Positions 34,948 through 46,399 of a stretch of 64,000 nucleotides of DNA are shown one piece after another. The translations under genes were made by a program, and so were the position numbers. The DNA is from Nageia nagi (Eukaryota > Pinophyta). The notes below the pieces were generated by a model, which saw only the letters and a list, made by a program, of their open reading frames with translations, did no database searches and was not told the DNA's origin. The number at the start of each line of letters is the position of its first letter. The stretch's first letter is position 1. Where the stretch lies: positions 43,834,001 through 43,898,000 of the forward strand of contig JBITNC010000001.1 in the NCBI GenBank assembly GCA_050084985.1, given 5' to 3'.

Positions 34948-37900
34948 TCATGGACACTGAGAGTATACCCCAATCTTGTATAGTATAGAAAATGAGGTAA
35001 GAGTAATGATATCATCATAAGTATCTTTATTCACATTAGATAAATTAAACTTGAGTTTGAATTCATTCCAAGAGATCCAATCTCTTGTATACTGAGAAAA
35101 TAAATCAATAATAGAAACTATCCTATTTCTAAAAAATTGTAGAGCATGAATCCAATGAACATGATAAAAGGGGATTCTATGATTTAGAAGCATATGAAAC
35201 CACCAAATATTCATTTAATTCAAATAAAACTCCATGAAAAATTAAAACCTTTCCATTGCAAACAAGGAGTAAGATGTTGCCAAGCCTTCCAAATACTTTA
35301 GATGACAAAAGAGCCTTGAATCTTTACAAACATTGAAGTAATAATGAGTGAAGGAAAATCAAATCCTCTCCATGCTCGATGATTTAAAGGGAGACCTATA
35401 GATATGAAATATCAAACAAGGATCTTTTAGGACTCATTGCCTTTGAATTATCTAATCACCCATTTGGTACAACAAGCTAAGCCTTTCCATTTACAATCTA
35501 ACAACCCCATACAACCCAAAACTTTGGGGAGGTAACAAGTATCTCATGTTACTCTATTAAAGCCCTTTTTCATAGAAGAATTAGACCAAAGGAAGTTGCA
35601 AAAAAAATTTCTAATTTCTTATAACATGCTTGAGATGGCACCCAACAGGAAGAGTAATAGACATGAGTAGAAGAAAATACTTTGAAACAAATTTGAAACT
35701 TACTAGCTAAATAAAGTTTTTTTATAAACCAATAATCAACTATTTTTTCAATTTATGTATCACATAATTCCAAATTTGAGTAGGATAACCATGAAACATC
35801 AAAGGAGGACCAAGGTATTTAAAGATCTCACTAGGAAGTATCCAATTCCATTGATATCCCTAAATCCATTTAGGTAGATCATGAAGATATTTCCTATTGT
35901 GTGAAGTTTTCTTCCATTGAATGCCAAAACTTAATGCTTTACAAAAAGTTCCAAACAAGATTAAGAATTTATAACAAACCCTTCATAATCATGGAGAGTA
36001 AGAAAAAAATCATCAATAAAATGGCCATTAACCATATTATCCTGATTATGTTGAGTAATCTATTTGATAAGATCAACTGAGGTTTGATCATCCATGAGGT
36101 AATCAAGGACTTCAACAATAGGCACATAAAGAGGAAAAATAAGACAACCTTGTCAAATAAATTTAAACAAACTTATTACCTCAAGTGGAGAGTTATTCAA
36201 ATTAAGAATAGTTAAGGCATATTTGAATAGCATAGCAATTATCAAGGTGAACATAAGAGTAAATCTTCAAGCTTTGAAGATAGCTTGAATAAACCTCCAC
36301 TCAATGTTATCATAACCTTTCTCAAAATCAATTTTAAAAAAGAGCATATCCTACCTAGATATCCTAGCCATTCCATTTCCTTCTAGATAACCAAAAAATT
36401 GTCAAGAATATATCTTCCTTTGATAAAGCTAATTTTCTTATACCTAGCAATTAAATAAAGGATTGGTTTGATGCAAAGAGCTAAAGCTTTAACAATAATT
36501 TTGTAACTAACATTAAGTAATGTAACTAGTATCCAATTAGGAATCAATTCAAGATCTTCTTTCTTGGGAATAAACTTGATATTACCCATGTTGATAATTT
36601 CTCTTAGCGAACCAACATTCATAGCTTCCAAATGGACCTTATGAAGGTCAAGGCCAACCATATCCCATATACCTTTATAAAATTCACATGGTAAACTATC
36701 TAAACTTGGAGCTTTATCATTAGCCATTTAAGTTAAATCTTCTTCAAGATCCTGCAAAGAAAGCAATTTATCATATTCTACTCTATGAAATATAGAAATA
36801 TGAATAAGTACTACTATAATAAACTTTGATAAAGCTTGTTCCCTCTTAGGAATATAATATTTTTCTATAAATATATTTATATAATGATAAACAAAGGCCT
36901 CTACAACCATATTAGGAAGACCTATGAGATGAAATCCATTGGCTTGGATAACTTTAAATTGAGTAGCATGTCTAGGATATATGAATCTTTGAAATTTTTT
37001 CTTGAAGACTTTATCACCAATTTGAAGCCTATGCAAATGATCCTTAATTTAATCTCCCTTTTCATTATTGAACTCAACTAATTTTAATTCATGTCTCAAC
37101 TTATCAACATGAGAATGAAGCTCAAGATTGAAAGGAGAAGACTCTAATCGAAGAGAATATTTTGCAAGTTTATCATGAAGAGTAATTTTAGATTTTCTTA
37201 TGAACTGATACACCTTTTTACCCAAGGTGTGAAGCAAAGTAATTATTCTAACAATAACATCATTCCACCATTCAATCCATCCTAAATCACCAATAGATCT
37301 AGTAACTAAGTTCCATATTATGTGGAGGTGACATATCATGGATGGATGTTGAAGGAATGAAGTGTTATAAAAAAGATATTTTTAATACATTTGGGTCATA
37401 TCCTTCTATAAAAAGAGAAGATATTAGCAGAGCATGATCAGAGTTGGTATTACTAGAGATAGTCTCAACAACCAGGGTAGAGGCATTTTTTCTAAGAAAG
37501 AAATTGAGAATGATATGAAAGAATTGCTCTATCAAGTCTTTTGAGTATATATACATTGATAGCCTGAAAGTTAGACCATGTATACTAAATATTTTTAGAA
37601 AACTATTGGGGAGAGAAACAAGCATTAGGATCTGATATTCCTAGCTTATTTTTATACAGTACCAATCTTCTCACTCACCCATATCCCATCACATGGTAAG
37701 CTTTCCTATCTTGTCATAAGGTTTCTCAATCATATTGAAATACTTGTACATAACCCAAATAACTAGTGGTAATGATAAAGTGCATCATCATCAAAGGGTA
37801 TAATGCTTAGGAGCTTCATTGAAAGCATATACATTTATAATACCAAAAGAAGTTTTACTTACTTCAATCAGAATCTAAACTACCTAATTAAATGGGTCCA

Positions 37901-38190
37901 CATCCTAGATAACAAAATTATCTTTCCACCTAGCTATGAGGAGGATGACATCACCCCCACTACTAGTAGCATGATTGGTGGCATAAAAATATAACCAAGA
38001 AATAGAAAGGGACAAGTGCACTGTAAAATTAAATTTAAAATTTTAATTTCTTGTAAATAAAGAAAGTTAGTATTACCATAATTTCAGGAGAATAAATACT
38101 TTTTATCTCTAACCAAGTATTTATGGACTAGGTCTATCAATCCTCTGGTCTATCAATCCTCTAATGTTCTAAGATAAAAAAAATCATGTA
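34948..38190 (-). pseudogene. LINE ORF2 (endonuclease and reverse transcriptase)
   Basis: Endonuclease blocks include 'VSKTSFGIINVYAFNEAPKHY' (about 37790-37860). The RT stretch at 36383-36727 is uninterrupted for 114 codons: 'MANDKAPSLDSLPCEFYKGIWDMV', 'GSLREIINMGNIKFIPKKEDLELIPNWILVTLLNVSYKII' and 'FIKGRYILDN'. This is RT block 1-3 of plant L1 elements (family: N-D-K-A-P-G-P-D-G and N-W-R-P-I-T-L-L). Upstream linker pieces are at 36728-37036 and 37049-37339. The part beyond shows 'LASKFQICFKVFSSTHVYYSS'. The YADD block was not recovered cleanly. Confidence 0.88.
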
Positions 38191-38399
38191 ATATGATCCA
38201 TTATCATATTAACATTAAGGTACTCAACATCTCCTATGTTTGATAGAGAATCATAAGCATTTCAAAATAACTACTTATGATTGAAACTACCAAATTCCAC
38301 TTAACACTTCTTATATGTATTCCCTATATGGTCACTTTAAAGAGGGCTATGGGAATATTATCCATTGATAAGAGGTGTATCAAGCTTCTAAGAGCTTTA

Positions 38400-39640
38400 T
38401 TAATGCTCAACCATTGCATGTAAAAGAGGAGAGTTAAGGGATTGAGTGGTAGTTGTAGAAGAGATAATTTCTATAATAAAAGAAACCATAGGTGGAACAC
38501 TACCAAGAGTGACCACCACATTGGAATTAGTTAGTGAAGGGGTGGCCACCACACTAGAACTAGTTGGTGATGGGGTGACTATCACTCTAGTATTAAGTGG
38601 TGGTTGACTCATATGGGGACAATTGGAACTATAAGGAGTAGCATTATTATTATCTTATTTCATAAATTTCCCTTTTTCCTAGAGCATAATCCATAAATCT
38701 TTCCCTACTTAGGAGTGAGGGAAGTATTAGAGGTAATAGGAGCTGCCTCTTTAATTTTTTTCTACCATAAGTGGGCAATCCTTAATCTTGTGAGCATTGG
38801 ATTGGTAATGATAAAAAGTAATCTATCGGTTATAAATAACTTATTATTTGAAGTGATAATTAACCATTTACATATAAACATAATCTTTAAGGTATTTGGA
38901 TAAGTAATCTTGACACATAACCTCTTTTGAGGGAAGGAGGTATAGAATCTATCCATTTCACAACAAACAAACTCCCCAATAGGTGAACATAACTATTGAT
39001 AATAGGAATAAAGTAGCAAAGGAATATTGGTGAGCTAAACCCATATCAAAACCCTCAAAGAAACCTCATTAGTGATTGAAAATATTTTGGTACATGGTTG
39101 AAAACCAAAAGGTAACTACAGACAAACCATGGCCCATGATTAAGTACTACTTGAGCTTAAGTAGGATCAAAAAATTGAAAAAGAAATAAACCTTTTATCA
39201 TATTCTAGATACCATCAACTTTGAATTGATGCCAAGTTTGTTGTATCATGGTCCTAATGATAGACTCTATAGAAATACAATCAAGAAAATAACCAACTAG
39301 TATGTGGTTTTCAATCCAAGAATAAAGATTGCTTGAGCTTAAGTGGGGTTATCAAATCAAAAAAGAAATAACCCTTTTATTATATTCTAGATATCATAAA
39401 ATTTGAATCCATGCCAAGTTTGTTGTATCATGGTCCTAATGATAGACTCTATAGGAATACGACCAAGAAAATAACCAACTAGTATGTGATTTTCAATCCA
39501 AGAACAAGTGTTATTGAACTCACTCAATGAGATAAAAACTTATTGAAGAGACATATTACCTCATGGAAGACCTTGGGAATGAACTTTTTGGGTTTCTTAT
39601 TCACCCTATGAGCCATTTCTTTCTCCTATAACTTCAACAA
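38400..39640 (-). pseudogene. LINE ORF1 relic with degraded zinc knuckle
   Basis: Between 38956 and 38762 the minus strand encodes 'RFYTSFPQKRLCVKITYPN', then 'FYHYQSNAHKIKDCPLM' (about 38772-38820). This has the spacing of a CCHC knuckle, but the first two Cys positions are Phe and Tyr. The C-terminal end is a Ser/Thr/Pro-rich frame (38400-38612). ORF1 proteins bind LINE RNA. A 182-bp direct duplication lies in its N-terminal part (39150-39505). Confidence 0.6.
39150..39505 (-). repeat. 182-bp direct tandem duplication in LINE ORF1
   Basis: 'cttgagcttaagt.gg' occurs at 39150 and 39332. The shared block continues through 'ccaagtttgttgtatcatgg' and 'ccaactagtatgtg.ttttcaatccaagaa'. The copies differ at few positions, so the duplication is younger than most of the surrounding decay. 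Confidence 0.85.
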
Positions 39641-39654
39641 AAGTTGAAGATCCG

Positions 39655-39659
39655 TAATG
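39655..39659. repeat. Target-site duplication, left copy (TAATG)
   Basis: TAATG precedes the left LTR and is repeated at 42028-42032 after the right LTR. Confidence 0.88.
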
Positions 39660-39981
39660 TGTTAAGAACCCACTTTTGCATAGTAACCCAATTATTCAAA
39701 AATATACATAAAATCACTCTAATGTGCAAATATCATTCAAATATGCAAAACCATTATAAAATACCACTTAATGAAGTAACTGAATCACCTACACCACTTC
39801 AATAAGGAAACCTCTTAGAGAATAATTTATCTCCTCAAATGAAACTATATTTCTTGCTTGATTCCTTACAATTGGAAAGGCCTCATATAATTAGCCCTTT
39901 GTGATCTTTCACCTTCCAAACCTAATACATGTGGGATAAATAGCAATATGATATAAAATAACATGTTATGGGGTCATAACA
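39660..39981 (-). repeat. 3' LTR of non-autonomous element
   Basis: TGTTAAGAAC ... GGTCATAACA on the plus strand. Homologous to 41707-42027 over its full length, with roughly one difference in eight by eye. Confidence 0.9.
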
Positions 39982-40464
39982 TCACCACCCCCTTAAGCAA
40001 GCTTTGTTCTCAAAGCTTGTACACACCATACATCAAAAGATAATAACCTACACATATTAACATAATTCCACCATATATCACAATAAAATAGCTTACTAAA
40101 CTACTAAGGAGGTTCATTACATTGCCAACCCATTTGACAAGCTTTGTCCTTAAATATTGCAAAACTACAAAGTACAATCCCTCCATAAATAATAGAGAGC
40201 TCCATAAATAATAGTAAACAACCAAGAAATCCAATTCATCCAAAGTGGCCAACAATACACCAAATCTGAATAGGAGCTCATACGAGTATCAAAATTGCAC
40301 TAAGGTAATGATAATAATATTATTAAGGAATTAGAAATAAAAATAATGATCCAAAATAGTCAACAAAGAAATTGCCACATTGTTGTTGCATTCTAAAGGC
40401 CTCTTATGATGCTTTGAAGTCTATATGTTGTACTCTAAAATCCTAGCATGAATACTTCATGAAA

Positions 40465-40782
40465 TCATGTTGCACCATTATATCCATAGAAATATAAGTG
40501 AAAATAATATCCTTCACACTCTATAATAAGCTCCACTAAACTAGAATAAAAAGGCTCCACATAATCTATACTAATATAAGTGAGAGGAAGGGCCTCACAC
40601 TCTACAACATGCTCTTCTAAATTCAAAAGAACTACCTCCACTAGTTCCTTATGAAGAAACTCATCATCATAGAGTAGGGTATTAGGAATATGAATATGTT
40701 TCTTTTCCATTTTTGTATATTTGTTTAATATATCCTCAATATTCCTAAGTGCATCATCATCTTGTGCCAAATCATCACCCAT
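40465..40782 (-). CDS. 105-codon frame in the non-autonomous element, unknown function
   Basis: Starts MGDDLAQDDDALRNIEDILNK and is very acidic, with a series of Glu-rich hydrophobic segments ('HKELVEVVLLNLEEHVVECEALPL'). It has no zinc knuckle, protease or polymerase motif, and I recognise no family. It lies on the element's sense strand in the middle of the internal region. It may be a remnant of a gag-like protein or a chance frame, but an open acidic 105-codon frame is uncommon in this AT-rich setting. Confidence 0.35.
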   Translation of the reverse strand: MGDDLAQDDDALRNIEDILNKYTKMEKKHIHIPNTLLYDDEFLHKELVEVVLLNLEEHVVECEALPLTYISIDYVEPFYSSLVELIIECEGYYFHLYFYGYNGAT

Positions 40783-41706
40783 TCTTTACAATACATCACT
40801 ATCCCTTTTAAAAAAAATATTAGAAATTAAAATTGCTCCATCATTATTAAAATAAATCAAATACTCTTGAAATTTTTAATACAAATATAAACCATGAATT
40901 AGTATCCAATTATGAAAGTGCATCAAAAAAAGATATCATATACAAAAGTTATGAAGATTTCATCTTTTCCCCTTTTTATCAATATCCTAATCACCAATTC
41001 TATCATAAATTGTCCAAAATGACTTGAAATCATCTAAAATATTTATTGAATAATCTTTATACAAATATGTAAAACCCCACTATATTTAATAAGCAAATTC
41101 AAACTAATAATAAATATGTAGTCATTTTACTCATGCCCCTTGTAGATCTTAGAGTGTTTATAAAGAGACCCTAATATTATTCACACAAAATCATCAATAC
41201 AACTCCCAAAATTCTAAAATTTAAATAATGTACTCTTGAGATAATAATTTTAAAACATTTTAAATTTCAAAATCAAACTCAAAAGGATGAAAATTATATG
41301 ATCAAATACTTTTTTCCTTTTTCACAATTCTAGATCTAGGGTTTTTAAGAGGAAATACAAATCTTCTCATACATCAACCAATATCCAAACGATTTGAAAT
41401 TTTGATAGAATGATTCTCTTATCTAAAACAAACTTCTCCAAAAATTTCAAAATCAAAATCCTTTTTTTCAAACCTATACAACCATTTTATTGCAAAACAT
41501 CAAATGCTTATCAAATCCACAAATGAGCTCCAAAATACATAAATATCTATTGATCCTTCTTGATGTGATTATCTACAAACCCTCAAAATTTAACATAAAA
41601 TTCCTTTGGATGTGTGTGATATGAATGATTCACTCAAGCTAGCCAAAAAGCCCTTCAACTTCTTCCACTTTGCCCATAAGTACTAAGATCATGATCTGAT
41701 AACAAT

Positions 41707-42027
41707 TGTTAAGAACTCACTTTTGCATAGTAACCATATTATTCATAAATATACATTAAACCACTCCAATATGCAAACACGATTCAAATATGCAAAACCA
41801 TTACAAAATACCACTTACTAAAGTAACTGAATCACTTACACCACTTCGAGGGGGGTACCTCCTAAAGAACTGGTTCTCTCCTCAAATGAAACTATATTTC
41901 TTGCTTAATTCTTTATAATATGGAAGGCCTCATAAAAATAGCCCTTTATGACCCTTCACCTTCCAAACCTAATACATGTGGCATAAATACTAATATGAAA
42001 TAAATAAAATGTTAAGGGATCATAACA
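41707..42027 (-). repeat. 5' LTR of non-autonomous element
   Basis: TGTTAAGAAC ... GATCATAACA on the plus strand; followed by TAATG. The element's primer site lies just left of it. Confidence 0.9.
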
Positions 42028-42259
42028 TAATGAGTTGCATCCATATATAAAAGTGACAATCCAACAAATGGTGGAATCAATTCATTTGAAGCCAATCAAT
42101 AAATATCAAATATGAAGTCCTACACAATCTCCCAAGTGAAGTTGTGGTATGAGATATACAAAAAAATTAATGCATGAAGTTTGGCTCTCCAATGCAACAC
42201 TCAAAGTGATCTCAAAGATAAATATACAAATATTTAAAAAAAAAAAAAAAGTAAATTAA

Positions 42260-43060
42260 AAATAGCATTACCTTTAGAGTTATCACTTTTGGATAGTTTT
42301 GGTGTTCTTATTTTCATATCTTTGATCTTCTTGTCATACTCACAAGATTTATGGTTTTACTTATCACAATAAGTACACTTTCCTTGGAACTTCAAGTTAT
42401 AGTTCTTACTATGCTTGTGTGAACTAGCTCTAAAATTACACTTCATATATTTTTCTTAGATATTGTATTAGACATTTTCCCATAAATATTAATTTATTTA
42501 AACATACAGAGCCCAATTGTGACTACTAACTTCCTTCTCTTTTTGTAATCTCTTTTCTTTGTACATCAACTTAACATATAATTCTTCAAGTTTAATACCA
42601 AATAATTTATCATCTTGAGTTTAAGGATTCCAATAATGGTTGGTAAGATATCAGAAGACTTTGTAAAATTATATGAATGAAATCTTTATCCAAGCTACAA
42701 ATGTTTTATCTCTTCTCTCAATCATCAATATATTTTTTATAATTAGATATTGTTTCCTCACTACAAATCATAAGTTTATAAGAATTCTTTGGTTTTAATA
42801 ATATCTCTATATGAAATGCTTAATCATAAAAATTCTTACCTTTTATCTTGATTTTAGTAAGAGGAATGCCAAAAAATTCTACTTCAAAAAATATTTTTAA
42901 AAAATATGAAATATAAATCATACACATAAATATTATTAAAAAGATTTAAAGCATTCTTAATGAAAGATGACCTTGCTTTTAAAGGTTATTAAGTGATCAC
43001 AAAAATAATATTCTTCATGATACAATAATGACTATGGTATCATGTTAGAAAATTGAATAA
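42260..43060 (-). pseudogene. Ty1/copia gag relic
   Basis: The minus strand carries 'LFGIKLEELYVKLMYKEKRLQKEKEVS' (about 42530-42610), typical of the C-terminal half of copia gag. Further downstream is a knuckle-like 'KFQGKCTYCDK' followed by a stop and 'NHKSC' (about 42345-42400). Gag packages element RNA. No protease or pol follows; the fragment ends against the non-autonomous LTR element. Confidence 0.6.
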
Positions 43061-44137
43061 ATTGAACACCAATAAATTTAATTGTTTAAAATAAAAATAG
43101 TTTAAAATAGTTTACTTTATGTTCATGAATACTAAAATTTAATATAACTTCAATGTTATAATATGTTTATTTTTGTTTCTTAAGTTGTACACCTAATATT
43201 TATACTTCTATATTTAAACTATAAATATAAAATAATAATTATATTATGCATTCCAACATATTGAGAGTTGAAAGTTATTTTGCACTATCTTCACTGGTAA
43301 TTATTTATTTTGAGATATATTTTCATTTCAAAATTTAAGAGAACTTCACCTAATTGAATTACACAATAGAATAGAATTTAAATGGGATTTCTTGCTAACT
43401 CTTCACATTATATCATGATTGTTATTTACAATGAACCTGCAAATAAATATAAATAAATTACTTAATAAAATATTTGAATAGATCATAAAAAACATAGATA
43501 TAATATCAATTCATTGTAGGAAGGAATGCTACATTTCTCTATCATTTGCATGCTACAATCAAACTCTTCCTTGCTTGATCTATTGTTAATGTGCCTAATT
43601 AACAACCTTTATCCTACTAAAACTCTGACAGTGATGAGATTTGAAGGTTTCGAACACATCCATTTGAAAAATGAAAGCTAATTTTCTAACTTGTAAGAAA
43701 GCATGTCAGATATGTGGAGCCTATGACCTTCAATATCAAGGTAAATGCTATTTCCATAACCTTGAATACTTCAAATGACAATGGATGTATTTGACTTCGT
43801 TGCCAATTTCAGAGTGGCTGTAGTGGATCCACGTGTTCTAGTGAGCCTTATTGAATGTGGTAAACATCATTAGAATTTTTTGAAATGAAATTGAAAACAC
43901 TAAAACATAACTCCACAACGGTGTGAAATGTGAACTATTCATATTTGTCACCGTCTCTCATGATATTTTTTCCACCCAGATGAGTCAGCCAATGTATATC
44001 ACAACATTCTGATTTATAAAAACGATTACTCGATATTGCGAACTATCACCATTGACAGGCTGATCTTAATAATTGTTTATTTAGTTCAAATATATGTGTT
44101 ATTTACTTAAGTCTGATATATGTATCCAAATGTCTAG
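43061..44137. other. Non-coding, increasingly low-copy towards the transporter
   Basis: AT-rich to about 43500, then CpG-bearing sequence with no protein signal. It would be the 3' end of intron 1 or the promoter of the transporter if exon 1 is elsewhere. Confidence 0.5.
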
Positions 44138-46218
44138 CAGCTAAAGCACGGCCCTGTAAGGATGCAGAGCAGTCTTGACAAGAAACTGATTAGGAAGAGG
44201 GAGAGCTTCAGCAAACGGCAGCCTCTGATAATGGCTTATCATATGCTTGGGGTAGTTTATGGTGACCTGAAAATTTCTTCACTTTATGTGTTCTCTCAGA
44301 CCAATATCAAACACCCAGATGAAGATGACATTCTGGGCATCTTCAGTCTCATCTTTTGGGGGCTTACACTGATTGGCCTAATCAAATATGGTGGAGGTAA
44401 GAGACCAATTTTCCTTTCTGAAGATTGGTAGACAATAGCAAAGTGATGGAAACAAAGTTATTGGCCCATATGCAATTCAGACAGCACATATAACAAATAT
44501 TTTTGCCGTTTTCAGGTGGTACATTTGCAGTTTATTCCCTTTTGTGGAGACACTTAAACATTGGCCAGATAAGTGGGCGTCACCAGTTAGATGTAATTCC
44601 ATCAACCAATCAGCCCAAAGGAACTGTTCACCTGTTGGCAGGAAGATTGCTAGAGAAAAACCAATATGTTAGAAAACTTTTGATAACCTTTGTAATGGTT
44701 GGTACTTCCATGGTTATTGTTGACGGTGTTCTGAATCCTACCATATCAGGTAACTTAAATTTTCTTAGTCTTAATTTACTTGACAGGATATTTGATGAAG
44801 CTAATGATTTGGATAAGAAGTCCATCGTTCGTAGGTTCTATGAAATTCTATAGACATATTTTTTATGAACTATGGACAGATACATAAAAATTCAAATTTC
44901 CCTTGCCTAATATCTAGTGATGACTACTTATTGTTTCCAGTGCTTTCAGCCGTCAAAGGAATCCAGTCAAAGAATCCTGAAATGGGCACAGGTAAGCAGT
45001 AGATGTAGCATGACTAATAATTTATCAAGTCAAGAGAGTAAAGTTCCAAAAAATGTCTCAGATTTGGAAATTCTGATTGATGATTGTTTTTTTCTGTTCA
45101 CAGAGGTTTTTGTGCTCATATCAACTATTATTTTGATCATTTTTTTCGTCGTGCAAAAGCATGATACCAGTAGAGTGGGCTTCGTCTTCTCACCTATAAT
45201 GGTTGCTTGGTTTCTTTTTGCTGGGATTGTTGGTGCATATAACATTATTGTGTATTATCCAAAGGTATTCAAGGGAATGTCACCTCGTTATATATTTCAT
45301 TTCTTTTCCAAGAGCCAAAAGCTTGGATGGACAATGCTAGCAGCTGTTTTCTTATCTTTAACAGGTATACTACTAACAGCTAAACATGTAGAGTTTCTTG
45401 TTCAACGTAATGCTTTTAGCCATGAAGGAATATAAATAATATGAGTACCCATTTCGTGTCATACAAAATGAATTGACTATTCTTAAATTTCTAATCAGGC
45501 CATGAAGCCATGTTTACTGATCTGGATGATTTCAAGATAGCATCAATCCAGGTTCATACTATCCTTTGACAAGTATTAATCAAGGTAGCAATGAATGTTC
45601 TATGTCTACATTTAATAAAAGATGCTTGAATTTACATTGCAGCTTCGTTTCAGGGTGGTAGTATACCCAACCTTGGTCATAATTTACGCTGGACAGGCAG
45701 CTTACCTGATCAAGCATCCAGAGCACATAGGTGATGTATTTTACAAGTCAACACCTGAAGCCTTTTTTTGGCCCATGTTCATAGTTTCAACTTTGGCATC
45801 CACTGTCACTAATCTGGGAAAGATAACTGCAACATTCTCGATCATAAAACAGTCAGTTGCATATTGTGTCCAACCTCGAAATGTTCAGAACCACAATTCT
45901 GAGGACAGTGAAGAGACTGCTGAAGGAAAAAATTCTGAGGACAGTCAGAATCACAATTCTGCTGGTGTTTCAGCTATGCATGAATCTGAAGGAAAAAGGA
46001 AGGCTAAAAATTTCAAAAGAACATCTCAGAGGAGTGAAGTTGCTTCGAAACACACCATGGAAATACTGAAACAGAATCAATTAATGCTGCAAGATATACT
46101 GGAGTCAGGGAAGAGGATGAGCAGTATGTTGATGAAAAATTTTGATGATGCATCGACCCTCTTAAAGGATATGGAGTCTAAAATCGACTCTATACGCAGC
46201 TTGGAAGATTGTCTCTGA
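44138..46218 (+). CDS. HAK/KUP/KT potassium transporter, truncated and chimeric
   Basis: Plasma- or endomembrane K+ uptake family. Six exons join in phase with GT-AG introns: 44138 (or 44141)-44396, 44516-44749, 44941-44991, 45104-45364, 45499-45551 and 45643-46218. Family blocks are seen in order: 'LGVVYGDLKISSLYVFS' (usual GVVYGD motif kept, S-T-S-P changed), 'GGTFAVYSLLWRH', 'VGTSMVIVDGVLNPTIS', 'GFVFSPIMVAWFLFAG', 'LGWTMLAAVFLSLTG', 'HEAMFTDLDDFKIASIQ', 'YAGQAAYLIKHPE' and 'PEAFFWPMFIVSTLAS'. It reaches 'ITATFSIIKQSVA', then runs in frame into an inserted foreign tail that ends at 46218. The family's 'VFIVLRADDNGE' stretch is missing between 'LIKY' and 'GGTF'. The product would be about 520 residues with exon 1, against 750-800 in the family. 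Probably non-functional as a transporter. Confidence 0.85.
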
Positions 46219-46399
46219 TGGACATTAGTCTGGTTATTTTTATTTCTTTCTATTATTGTTTCTTACCGACGAATAGTTTGTGATGCATGTTGTTAGGTAC
46301 TAGCGTTACGGTGATTTGTTTTGTGTGCACGTTTTTGGAAATTATATGGGTATGTAGTAAAATGTCTGCGAAGCTTTCAAAAACCCCTCAAAAGGACAC
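45863..46399 (+). mobile_element. 537-bp insertion carrying a foreign gene 3' end, 10-bp target duplication
   Basis: TCAGTTGCAT occurs at 45853-45862 and again at 46400-46409. Removing one copy and the DNA between reconnects the transporter frame exactly at Ser-Val-Ala-Leu. Near its ends the insert carries the short inverted repeat GTGTCC (45866-45871) / GGACAC (46394-46399). It encodes about 118 in-frame codons: a polar part with a repeated 'NSEDS', a Lys/Arg-rich stretch, and a heptad-like 'TMEILKQNQLMLQDILESGK' to 'SIRSLEDCL', then a stop (TGA at 46216-46218) and a T-rich 3'-UTR-like stretch. Its donor gene is unknown. A 10-bp duplication would suit a Mutator-like, Pack-type element or an imprecise retrocopy without a tail. 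Confidence 0.8.

Larger units (their letters stand above)
34904..39654 (-). mobile_element. Minus-strand L1-type LINE, inactive
   Basis: Reading leftwards: ORF1 (about 39640-38400) with a zinc-knuckle relic, then ORF2 with endonuclease (about 38190-37365), reverse transcriptase (about 37040-35600) and a C-terminal part (to 34948). A solo LTR is inserted at its 3' side and an LTR element at its 5' side. It belongs to the same broad family as the LINE at 15532-21160 but has no recognised RNase H here. Confidence 0.85.
39660..42027 (-). mobile_element. Non-autonomous LTR retrotransposon, complete
   Basis: Two LTRs of about 321 bp (39660-39981 and 41707-42027) flank a 1.7-kb internal region, with the perfect 5-bp duplication TAATG outside. 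A primer-site-like sequence (tgttatcagatc, close to TGGTATCAGAGC) lies on the minus strand next to the right LTR (about 41692-41704). A G-rich tract (aagggggtggtga) lies on the minus strand next to the left LTR (39982-39995). The element is therefore minus-strand and only 2.37 kb long. The internal region contains no gag, RT or integrase; its best frame is 40465-40782. It would depend on a partner for movement. Confidence 0.9.
27829..44137 (+). other. Possible 16.3-kb intron filled with elements
   Basis: If 27691-27828 and the exon at 44138 belong together, this is intron 1: donor GTATGT at 27829, acceptor 'tctag/cag' at 44136-44140. It would contain a PPR fragment, a SINE-like head, a truncated non-LTR element, a LINE with a solo LTR, a complete short LTR element and a copia gag relic. 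All other introns of the gene are 91-191 bp. Confidence 0.35.

Noticed and set aside
44162-44431. Transporter start at ATG 44162 with read-through to 44433
   Set aside because: Seven in-frame codons continue upstream to a good acceptor, and the downstream end reads into an intron with donor GTAAG at 44397.
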